Assembly (NCBI GenBank): GCA_024036415.1
Contig: JAMWET010001661.1
Location: 2,258,501 to 2,322,500, forward strand
Source: Prochilodus magdalenae
Lineage: Eukaryota > Chordata > Actinopteri > Characiformes > Prochilodontidae
DNA length: 64,000 nucleotides
Reading direction: 5' to 3'
Made by a program: the position numbers and the translations under genes. A model generated the notes under the pieces. The model was given only the letters and a program-made list of their open reading frames with translations. It ran no database searches and was not told the origin of the DNA. Positions 1 to 9,578 of this stretch are shown here, piece after piece. How positions within the stretch are numbered: position 1 is the first letter of the stretch; each line of letters opens with the position of its first letter.

Positions 1-1040
1 CCCCATTTTCCTCAGCCCTCCAACCATTGCTAGCTGATTTTCAGCTCTTCATGCGGCATATGTGGATATATTATTTTACAGAGATGTGCCTGTGTAACCT
101 CTGATAGCATGGCAGAGAGGAAGGTGTTTAGCCCCAAAGCCAAAAAATGGTCACTCACATTTTTACACACGTTTATTTTTTCTTCTGCAATTTGCACAGT
201 GAATGCCTAGGAACAGGAGGAGGACTGCAGCTGAAGTGCCTCTTCACTCTGGACTTCTTATAAACATCCATCGTCATTTCCATCCCCGGTGACAACATTC
301 TCCACCCTCACCACCTCCCCTTTACCTCGCTCGTTCTCAGTCCTATCTGTCATTCCTGTTCAGACCCTCCAGCCAAGAACAGAAGCCCCCAGAAATGAAG
401 TTCTTAGAATTTTCATCTTCCTAATGTCCCTATAAATCAGGATCCAGATGCTAAAGATCCGGACTCACACTATAGGGTGTAAACTTTTTGCAGACTGCTT
501 TTGTTTTCATTTATTTTCGGTACTAGAGGTTAAACTGAACCTAAGGCCAGTTTACTTCTTAGCGCTTCAGCTGCCAAAGCTTCACTTCAGTAACGCAGCA
601 TGTTTTCTCTTTCAAAGAAGCTGAAGGATAGATGCTGCACTGAGAAGAGCCTATGATGAAAGATTACTCAGACAAAGCCTTCGTCACATTAATACACGCC
701 CTCAACTTTTAAAATCAGCTTCAGTTTTGGACATTCGTGTCCTCTGGTATTTATCTGAATATCATAACCTGCATTTGGTTTGCGTTTTTGAAGCCGCACT
801 GTTTTGCCAGCCCTGCAGAGGCAGCGTCCATAAAGGCCAGATAAAGGCTGAGCTCTCTTCCCGAAGGCTTCTGCAAAAACTGAGCAAACTACAGACCTGC
901 ATCTGACTCATATTCACCTGGAGCTGTTCATTTGCATTGTATTCATCCATGTGTGCACAAAGTGCCTTTATTCAGTGCACTAAATTACCTCTGCAGTATG
1001 AATGGCTTTCCCTGCAGCATGTGGTCCATAATGTAAGAGG
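1..1040. other. Non-coding DNA, no feature recognised
   Basis: Mixed-composition sequence with stops in all frames and no recognisable protein, RNA gene or repeat. The short open frame at its right end only reads into the adjacent CT tract. Confidence 0.6.
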
Positions 1041-1496
<456 letters not shown>

Positions 1497-2040
1497 GGAC
1501 TGGTTAAAGTGTTAGTTTAAAAAAAACTATTTTCCAAAACTTTTGGTACCAAAATAACTGGAGCTGTTCTGTAGGTTCCAGTTTTATGGCTTTTGGTTTC
1601 TTCCCCCTTACTGATTCCAACAGGAGCTATTATTGATATTTTATTATATGAATGCAAAGTGTGACAATCCCATTTTGTAGTGAGATGAATAGACTGGAAA
1701 CTTTATCCCATTAGATGAAACAGTTGCTGACACATTTCCTTCAGGGATAAAATCTGCAGTGAAAAAAGGTAACAGATTGCAACATATGTTATAGCATTAC
1801 TTATCTTATTGCAGTCCCTTTAAAATGACATTAATCATGATAAAGTAGTATCATGGGGGCTTTGGTGATCCCCACCCCTAGTGTTGATTTGATTTTATTA
1901 ATAGTTAAGAGTCTTTTTGTTCACATTTTCACACACAATGAAGACAAATCTGAACCTTGTTAGATTCTACAGATGATTCTGTTTAACTGTTTTGTGACAG
2001 TTTTGTGAGTATGATTGTTGAACTGCGCTGTGGATTGTAG
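1497..2040. other. Non-coding DNA, nothing recognised
   Basis: AT-rich unique-looking sequence between the CT tract and a candidate LTR. No coding or repeat similarity was noticed. Confidence 0.5.
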
Positions 2041-2763
2041 TGTACCGCTACTGTCCGCACTGAGGCTCTTGGGAGATGCTATGACTGTGGTGTTAGTCTA
2101 TAGTCTGTGTACATGTGCAATTCTGCGCTGGGCTGGGAGGACATGGTGTGGTGTTGGTACCTACCGTTAAGTAGAATTATGTGGTTAGAAGGGACCCGCC
2201 TGCCATCCTGGCCATTCAGTTAGTTCTGCTAGTACCGCCCCACTGCTGCTGTGCGTGGAACTGCCTGCATAGCACCCTTCTGTACTGGGGTGGAGGAAGT
2301 GAGGAGAGGCCAACAGAATAGTGTGACCTAGTCACTGACCTGTGAGGAAGAAGACTGCAGAGAAGCCACATAAGGGTAGGTGCAACATTACGTGAGGACT
2401 GGGAGTACTGAGGAACTTGCAGGAACTTGACCATTGAGCCTAGAGTGACCTGTATCTAACTCACATTGCCTCCATGAAGCTTGGGAGGTGTGGTTATGTG
2501 AGGCTCATGGTAGGCACATAGGAGGCAAACAGCGAGATGTTCCGTTAAGTCTAAAATATATGTTCAGTGTGTTACTGCATGTCAGGGGGTCTGCACATTA
2601 TGTATTGGGGGTTTGTCACTGAGAGGGTGAATCCTGTGGCTAGTGGTGACCTCTCCTGTGATTACAGTGCTCTGAATGTGCCTTTGTGCCTAGTGTTTAA
2701 TAAAAGATCAGCACTCACAGCAGAATTGTGGGCCCCCTGTGTGTTGGTTTCTCGTCTTTCTCA
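2041..2763 (+). mobile_element. Candidate solo LTR (weak)
   Basis: The block starts with TG (tgtaccgcta) and ends with CA (tctttctca). An AATAAA polyadenylation signal lies at 2699-2704, about 60 bp before the end, as expected for an R/U5 region. The flanks are tgtag (2036-2040) and agtag (2764-2768), a four-of-five match that could be a decayed 5-bp target duplication. It is more GC-rich than its surroundings. No internal retroelement coding region is next to it, so if real it is a solo LTR. The boundaries rest on a weak duplication and the assignment is tentative. Confidence 0.35.
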
Positions 2764-2768
2764 AGTAG

Positions 2769-4122
2769 GTGGATAATGAACCTTTAGTTCCGATGGTTCC
2801 TGCTTAGGTCAGTTCTTGTTTTTGTGTGTGCAGAGGCAAAAGACCAGTTTCAGAAACCACTTAAGCACACAGAGAGCACTCTTCTACATATTTCACTTCA
2901 TAATTTCTGTTTATTTACGGAACGTAACTAATTTGACTGAAAATATGATGTTATTTTGTTCACAGTATTGCTCAGAGTAAAAATACATCTGATAATAGAG
3001 CTTCGACTTCATGTGTGTGCATATGTGTTTTATTTTTAATCTTGTTCTTTTTGTCTTGGTTAACTGTAATGTAGTAAGATTACAGGCATTATGTGTTTCA
3101 GTTTTAGAAATATGAGAATATAAAAGCTACCAAATACTCTAACTTCAATGTCTGGAAATAAACTATTGTTTTTGTTACCTTTATAAACAACATCTGAAAA
3201 TAATCTCAGCTATGCAACTAGGGAGGGGATGGTGGGGGGCTAATACATCTCTATTCAACCCCATAACCCTCCAGTGTTCTCTACATGGTCTGATTTCACT
3301 CTTGGTTTGTTTATGTTCATTACTTTCTGTCTGTTTTGGCCCAATTTTCCTTTTTTCTATTCAGACAGCATTTGTCGTTTACGAAAATGGAAAATCACCA
3401 TCTTTTGGGCTCTCTGAGAGATAATGCATGAGATGCCTGAAAGCTTTTATTAAAACCATTCAAAGAAAGCAGAGGCACGTGGTCATATGCCGAACATTCT
3501 CAGTTTGGGTTTAAATGGATAAACTTTTAACCTCTAATTAATGCTGGGTTTTTAGGGGGTCGTTTAGATTTACATTTTCTCAAACCATCTAAAATGATAG
3601 ATCTGTAAGCAGATTTACAAAGACAGCAATGGTCATCTGTTATAAATCCTTATCTTCTGCTTTTTTCTGCTCGTTTTCCAAAGAAACAAACTATTGTGAT
3701 GCATTAAAACAGGAATGCTTATAATACTGTGGCTCATTAGCTGATGTTTAATGCTGTGCCACATCAGCACAGTGAGAAAAATGTACACCATTTTGCCTAA
3801 GCACACAAACCGTCTGCTGGTATTAATCCGAAATGTAGGTTTGATTAAATATTTGATGTACTGTACACAGCTCTACTGTTCTGTAAGACAAATCTGCTTC
3901 AGCAATGTGTAAGTACCAAACCCAGCTGCCTGATTTTACTCTATATTAAAAATGGTGAGGCAAAAACAAACAAAACTTAGTGCTGTAAATGGAAATGCAC
4001 ATGTGTTAGGGTCCAAATGATACTCAGAGGAAAAGGTTTATATTAGCTCATAGCCAAGCAGGCTATCCTGTCACAACTCCAAATATTTTCTCACTCATAA
4101 TACGTGATAAATGTCCTACAAA
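2769..4122. other. Non-coding DNA, nothing recognised
   Basis: AT-rich sequence with no recognisable gene or repeat. The open frame near 3212-3424 has no motif or family resemblance that I can see. Confidence 0.5.
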
Positions 4123-4188
4123 CTTCAAGCTTTACATCCTACATCTTCAAGCTTTACATCCTACATCTTCAAGCTTTACATCCTACAT
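4123..4188. repeat. 22-bp tandem repeat, three copies
   Basis: The unit cttcaagctttacatcctac plus 'at' occurs three times in perfect register at 4123, 4145 and 4167. The array ends exactly where the neighbouring miniature inverted-repeat element begins. Confidence 0.95.
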
Positions 4189-4373
4189 CAGTGTTTCTTA
4201 ACCCTAGTCCTGGAGGCAGCCTGCCCTGCACATTCCCTGCTTTAACTCCTGCCCCGCAACTCTGAAAGGCCTTGTTAATGAGCTGATAAGCTGAGTAGAG
4301 GTGTTTTGGTAGCAGGGAAAGCATTAACATGTACAGGGCAGGGTGTCTCCAAGACTAGGGTTGAAAATCACTG
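4189..4373. mobile_element. hAT-like miniature inverted-repeat element
   Basis: A 185-bp block whose ends are imperfect inverted repeats of about 45 bp. The left end reads cagtgtttcttaaccctag and the right end, reverse complemented, reads cagtgattttcaaccctag; both continue into a 'cctggagg'/'cttggaga' and 'ctgccctg' section. CAGTG-type ends with 'accct' are typical of non-autonomous hAT elements in fish. No clear 8-bp target duplication is visible because the left flank is the 22-bp tandem array. It has no coding capacity. A similar but distinct element lies at 42201-42379. Confidence 0.65.
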
Positions 4374-4377
4374 GCCT

Positions 4378-4510
4378 AGGTCCATGACTCCAACCAGGTC
4401 TTCAAAGAAATGGTGGATTGTCTGAGAGCCCTGAGGACTGGCATAGATCCATGGCTCCAAACCAGGTCCTCAAAGAAACCAGTGATTGTCTAAGAGCCCT
4501 GAGGACTGGG
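4378..4510. repeat. Two-copy direct repeat, ~66 bp unit
   Basis: Two diverged copies sit in tandem, starting near 4378 and 4445. Each runs from 'tccatg.ctcca' through 'ccaggtc.tcaaagaaa' and 'attgtct.agagccc' to 'tgaggactgg'. It directly follows the miniature element. Confidence 0.8.
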
Positions 4511-5504
4511 AACTACCTAGAACAGTTTTAAGTGAACTGCTGCAATTGGTCAGGTCAACGTGTTGCATGATAAAGGAAAGGGAAGGCCATTCTAACCATT
4601 GTAAGAGAGCAGTGCTGGTCACGGATGGCTAGGGCATTACCGGTGATCAAATGCATGATCACTTGCATGTTGTGCTCAGACTTAGCCTTAATTACAATTA
4701 ATAATATTCATTTGTATTTAAATTTTTTTAACCATCACCTGCACATGCTGGCGTGCACCAAGAAACCCAGTCCCACCAGTTGTTGCATCGTGCTAAGTAT
4801 TTTTGTTTGGTAAAACTCTGGTAAAAACTAATGTACAATTTGTAACTTTTTCAGTGTAAAATATTACTAAATTGAATATGAATGTAAAGAGTTTACAGTT
4901 TCCACTATCAAAGACGTCTATGTTTTATATTGCAGAGAGATCAATCTAAGTTGGCATCCTAACTTGTTAGCCCTGACCCATCCTGTCTGTACTACCACTT
5001 TGTACCTTAAGAAGTGATAGCAAGTCACTGTAGCACCCAGTTGAATCAGTCCAACCTGAAAGGACGAAGAAGTTGCTTCCGATGTTCATCTTGATCAATC
5101 ATGTTGCGGGGCTGCTGCAGCTGCATTCTTTAAGGACAGTTACCCAAAGAAAGGCAAGAAAGCAAGTGATGTTTGTTCTAGACTACTGAGTAAACAGCTA
5201 ATAATGCTAAGGTTGAGGAGATTAGACTGTGCAATGTCTTATAGACATACACCTTTACCGCAACATATTGCCTCCTCTTTGTTTGGAGTATGAATTCGCC
5301 AGATTGTGTCATCGCTCCTTTAAGATTTGCTAGTGACTTATATAAATAGCTGACAGTGGTTGGCTCCATGCATCAATCAGCAACAGCCATTGAAAAACAA
5401 TGTGATATACAAAGTATACAGAGAAACAGACTGTAATTGTAGAACTACGAAGTGCTTCTATACGGTAAGTGGATCTGGTAAAATGGACACTGATTGTAGA
5501 AGCG
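4511..5504. other. Non-coding DNA, nothing clear
   Basis: No coding signal. The right part (about 5040-5500) may belong to a degenerate transposon whose right end is the motif at 5505-5539, but I cannot identify its left end. Confidence 0.4.
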
Positions 5505-5539
5505 AGGTGGCGGTTTTAATGTTATGACTGATCGGTGTA
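5505..5539. mobile_element. Tc1/mariner-type terminal repeat remnant
   Basis: The sequence aggtggcggttttaatgtta followed by 'tgactgatcggtgta' closely resembles the well-known terminal repeat of a fish Tc1-type family, whose ends read roughly 'tacaccgatcagccataaca'. Only this one end was found, so it is a fragment or one end of an otherwise unrecognised non-autonomous copy. Confidence 0.6.
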
Positions 5540-6101
5540 AATTACTTGTTTTAACTGTAACTAAATAATTCAGGTTAGATTTGTTTAGCCTCTGCGGAGA
5601 AGTCCAGTCATAGTCATACTAATGATCCTCTTCTTCCTTGCTATCCCTAACCTTCCCATTATCCTTATTACAAACATCCACTTCCAGCTGCGCTGATGCT
5701 CTAGCATATGCAGATACCGACTTTTTGGACATTAAAGTTATTTTACATAAAACGGCAGGGTTCTGTGCCACCTCTAAAGCAGGATGTGATCTAAGGGAGC
5801 TTTGCTGGCAGCAAAGGAACAGCTGCAGGTACGAATGCTGATATTTACTTTAAAACCAGGACCTTTGGCTCTTTGAATTACTGGAATTCATTTGACTTTA
5901 AATTGTGCTCAGTTGGGAACTTATGAATTTCCAGACGTTGTTTGGAGGTGTGGTACCGGAGAACACTGCCAATAGAACATAATGGAATTGACATCCCATA
6001 GGCTTTTCCCACGGCGAACATTATGTAGCTACATAACTTTGCAGATAAATAATTCATTTGTTTACAATTGTTTATATTGTTTAACTATGTATATAAATAT
6101 A
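5540..6101. other. Non-coding DNA, nothing recognised
   Basis: Unique-looking sequence. Open frames at 5638-5841 and 5982-6215 show no conserved motif; the latter reads into the transposon end. Confidence 0.5.
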
Positions 6102-6103
6102 TA

Positions 6104-6609
6104 CAGGGGTTGGACAATGAAACTGAAACACCTGGTTTTAGACTATAATCATTTATTAGTATGGTGTAGGGCCTCCTTTTGCGGCCAAAACAGCGTCAGT
6201 TCATCTTGGGAATGACATATACAAGTCCTGCACAGTGGTCAGAGGGATTTTAAGCCATTCTTCTTGCAGGATAGTGGCCAGGTCACTACGTGATGCTGGT
6301 GGAGATTCGTCCTTCTTGGTGGTATGCTGACATTACCCTGGATACCATGGCTCTTGATACATCACAAAGACTTGCTGTCTTGGTCACAGATGCGCCAGCA
6401 AGACCTGCACCAACAATTTGTCCTCTTTTGAACTCTGGTATGTCACCCATAATGTTGTGTGCATTGCAATATTTTGAGCAGAACTGTGCTCTTACCTGCT
6501 AACTGAACCTTCACACTCTGCTCTTACTGGTGCAATGTGCAGTTAATAAAGATTGGCCACCAGGCTGGTCCAATTTAGCCATGAGACCTCCCACACTAAA
6601 ATGACCGGT

Positions 6610-6613
<4 letters not shown>
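6104..6613 (-). mobile_element. Internally deleted Tc1-like transposon, copy 1
   Basis: The left terminal repeat starts at 6104 (caggggttggacaatgaaac, then 'tgaaacacctg') directly after a TA. The body matches the copies at 46059 and 63811. At the right end only the inner ~10 bp of the terminal repeat remains (accggtgttt), and the outer ~21 bp are replaced by a (TA)n tract. Reading the minus strand, the transposase N-terminal helix-turn-helix (6450 to ~6300) is joined directly to the C-terminal end (~6300-6160), so the catalytic core is missing. The copy is non-autonomous. Confidence 0.9.
6165..6450 (-). pseudogene. Tc1-like transposase fragment (N-terminus fused to C-terminus)
   Basis: On the minus strand from a Met at 6450 the frame reads MGDIPEFKRGQIVGAGLAGA, then a 'SVTKTASLCDVSRAMVSRVM' helix-turn-helix ending in 'AYHQEGR'. 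This is the DNA-binding N-terminus of a Tc1-type transposase, which would bind the element's own terminal repeats in the nucleus. After 'ISTSIT' a stop follows, and then, in pieces, the family's C-terminus ('EEWLKIPLTTVQDLYMSFPR', 'AAKGGPTPY'). The whole DDE catalytic domain is absent, so it cannot encode an active enzyme. The part next to 6290 is the region deleted differently in the other two copies. Confidence 0.85.
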
Positions 6614-6686
<73 letters not shown>

Positions 6687-6699
6687 ATATATATATATT
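6614..6699. repeat. (TA)n microsatellite
   Basis: About 86 bp of alternating TA with one interruption ('attat') near 6675. It sits exactly where the transposon's right terminal repeat should continue, so it arose at, or replaced, that end. Confidence 0.97.
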
Positions 6700-6775
6700 T
6701 ACATTTACATTTAAGGCATTTAGCAGATGCTCTTATCCAGAGCGACTTACAACCGTGCTTAGTGAATATATAAAT
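6700..6775 (+). repeat. Dispersed fish repeat ('acatttaaggcatttagcag' type)
   Basis: The core acatttaaggcatttagcag followed by 'atgctcttatccagagcgacttaca' is a very common interspersed motif in fish genomes. Its class is uncertain to me. A more degenerate copy lies near 56740-56960. It directly follows the (TA)n tract. Confidence 0.75.
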
Positions 6776-8798
6776 AGCAGTGGCTGCTATTTTAATAGTG
6801 CAGATACAATTATCAGTATACCATACCGTATACTACATTCAAAAGTTCTTTTACGACATGTACAAGTGTGAACTTATAATGGTTTATCTTAGAGGAGTTA
6901 AAACCAAATGTTGTTGTTGTTGTGGGGAAAATAAACAACAGCACAGGTCCTCACTTTCTCCAGACGCGTTTGCTTTGACCAATGGCGTGTCCGTTGTAGG
7001 TGCGCTGAGGTGCTGATTAATGTTCCCCATGCCGCTCGTACAGCTGCTCTGATTAATGCTGTTACCTGTAAGGAATGGCTGCAGGTGAAAAGCGAGCTTT
7101 AGGGTGATGCATTGAGCTTCAGGGTTATCCGCTACTGCGGCAGGAGACGGATAGAGGAGCATAAACAGGATTAAACACAGCACAGTATAAAATATTGCAT
7201 AACATAACACAGATTATTGTTCTGCTGGAAGAACCACAAGTAGGTCGTATGTAACAGATACCATTATTGTAGAGCCAACTAGGAAATCAAAAGGTAGCTG
7301 TTTTCTCATGACAGTGATCAAATGACACTGGTTGATAGTGAAAGGAATGGGGTGAGGGGGTGGTAGTCAGCATTTTCCTTGTTCTGTGAAAATACTGAAA
7401 AATGGAGAACGTCTCATTTAGGCATATCACCCATATCCCTTGGCCACAGTTTGAAGTCACTCAGGTTGATATCAGGTCACGTCCATGCGTTAGTTTCTCT
7501 AATAGCAAAGTTTTGCTTCAGAGTTTTGTTTCAGCCACGAGGGACATTTAGAATTAAGCCATGAAGCTCTGACAATTAATTCATGATTTAATTAGTTTTG
7601 CAGAATGTCAATAGTGTCAAATTAATTATAGGTCACTGAGCAATCTGAAACTACAAATGGACAATATTGACAAACACACAGTCAGAGAAAGGGGGAGGGG
7701 GGGGTGTAAAAAAACTCTATCTGTAGATAGATATCTTAATTACAGTATTAATTGGCCAGCGCCCACTGCCAAGCCACGTATTGACCATATGGCCATGCAG
7801 GCAGAACGTAATGGCAGGATAATGAGAGGGAAGTAGTCACAGGCTGGACGGAACAGTTATTTGTAGCTGTAAGAGGAATGGTGCCAGTGATGGAAGATTA
7901 GGCTGAGCTGATTCCTCTATTAGACTCCATCCGCAGACATACTTTACCAATAGCGGACCTCACTGACCCTGAGCAGCTGAGATTAGATCCTAATGGAGTG
8001 TTCACAGAGGAACCTGCAGAGAATACAGAAACTCAGAGTCTGAATCATACAAGTCATAGTTGAAATGGCAAATGTACATGCTACCAGTCAGTGTTAAACT
8101 AGGAGACGGATGGAGCCTTCTATGTGTACTCTGCATAGATTTAACCCATATTTGTGCATGTTCTCTAATAGCTTACAGGGTTTGTGGTATGTAGCCAACA
8201 GCTCAAGCAAAACATGGCAACTGGCCATATGTCCATTGACACGACAAGAAGAAACAACAAGGGCACTAAGGGATAAGTCTCCGGCCAAGCACAGAAGACT
8301 ATAACAGCACATAACAGAGCTGTTTTTGAGGTGAGCAGCTGACTCGAAATGAATGTTTAAACTCCAAAGACCCCATAATATTTCTTGGCTAGAAGGGGGA
8401 ACAAACTGCTGACGTATGGGATGAAAGACCAGCATGCAGTTCAGCAAAAAATTCACTGAGGTCATAAGAGTAATGCCTGAAGATACCAGCTACATCACGC
8501 AACACATCCATGTATGAACTCTCTTTAAAGAGAGTGTTCCAGAGCTGACACACCACTATTCTAGTCCTGTGGACTGATGAAGCTAAAATAGTTGCAGTGA
8601 GCAGCTGCAGTGAGTAAAGGGATATTTGGTGAAAAAGGGAACAGAATGCTTCTCAGACTGTTAAGCACAGGGCTGGGTCAGCCACGCTGTTACAGCCAGT
8701 CGCATGGGAAACATTTCAGTGGTAGAGGGAAAAGTAGATTCACCTAAAAATCTGAAAATTCTGGAAGCACTCTTTAAAAGAGCTGACGATGAAAATAT
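6776..8798. other. Non-coding DNA; GC-richer block at 6960-7150
   Basis: No gene recognised. 6960-7150 is less AT-rich and carries two 'tgattaatg' motifs (near 7012 and 7050), which might be homeodomain-type sites. That is inference from motif content only. The antisense frames at 6884-7210 and 8094-8465 show no conserved domain. Confidence 0.4.
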
Positions 8799-9578
8799 GA
8801 ACTACTGCCCATCCTGTGTGGTCTAATGCAGAACTACTGCCTATCCTGTGTGGTCTGATGCAGAACTACTGCCCTACCTGTGTGATCTGATGCAGAACTA
8901 CTGCCCATCCTGTGTGATCTGATGCAGAACTACTGCCCATCCTGTGTGATCTGATGCAGAATTACTGCCCTACCTGTGTGGTCTGGATGGGCAGACCACA
9001 CTACTGCAGGATGGGCAGTAGTTCTGCATCAGACTACACAGGTAGGCTGTGTGGTCTGATGCAGGTAGGCTGTGTGGTCTGATGCAGAACTACTGCCCAT
9101 CCTGTGTGGTCTGATGCAGAACTACTGCCCATCCTGTGTGGTCTGATGAAGAACTACTGCCCTACCTGTGTGGTCTGATGCAGTACTACTGCCCATCCTG
9201 TGTGGTCTGATGCAGAACTACTGCCCATCCTGTGTGGTCTGATGCAGAACTACTGCCATACCTGTGTAGTCTGATGCAGAACTACTGCCCATCCTGTGTG
9301 GTCTGATGCAGAACTACTGCCCATCCTGTGTGGTCTGATGCAAAACTACTGCCCTACCTGTGTGGTCTGATGCAAAACTACTGCCCTACCTGTGTGGTCT
9401 GATGCTGAACTACTGCCCATCCTGTGTGGTCTGATGCAGAACTACTGCCCATCCTGTGTGGTCTGATGCAGAACTACTGCCCATCCTGTGTGGTCTGATG
9501 CAGAACTACTGCCCATTCTGTGTGGTCTGATGCAGAACTACTGTCCATCCTGTGTCCAGTGCGGTCTAACGCTGCTGC
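8799..9578. repeat. 32-bp minisatellite with an internal inversion
   Basis: About 22 forward copies of a 32-bp unit, gcagaactactgcccatcct followed by 'gtgtggtctgat'. Variants include 'ccctacc' for 'cccatcc' and 'gtgatct' for 'gtggtct'. Around 8985-9046 the unit appears in reverse orientation (catcagactacacagg preceded by 'gatgggcagtagttctg'), followed by shortened forward units. The frame at 9488-9787 starts inside the array and is not a gene. Confidence 0.97.

Noticed and set aside
6608..6871. Open frame starting with an Ile-Tyr repeat
   Set aside because: It is the (TA)n microsatellite translated, running into a dispersed repeat.
8094..8465. 123-residue antisense open frame
   Set aside because: No known motif, no repeat or splice support. 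Its length is within what chance gives in 64 kb over six frames.
8799..9578. Regular repeat array resembling a CRISPR
   Set aside because: The units are contiguous with no unique spacers, and the context is a vertebrate genome. It is a minisatellite.
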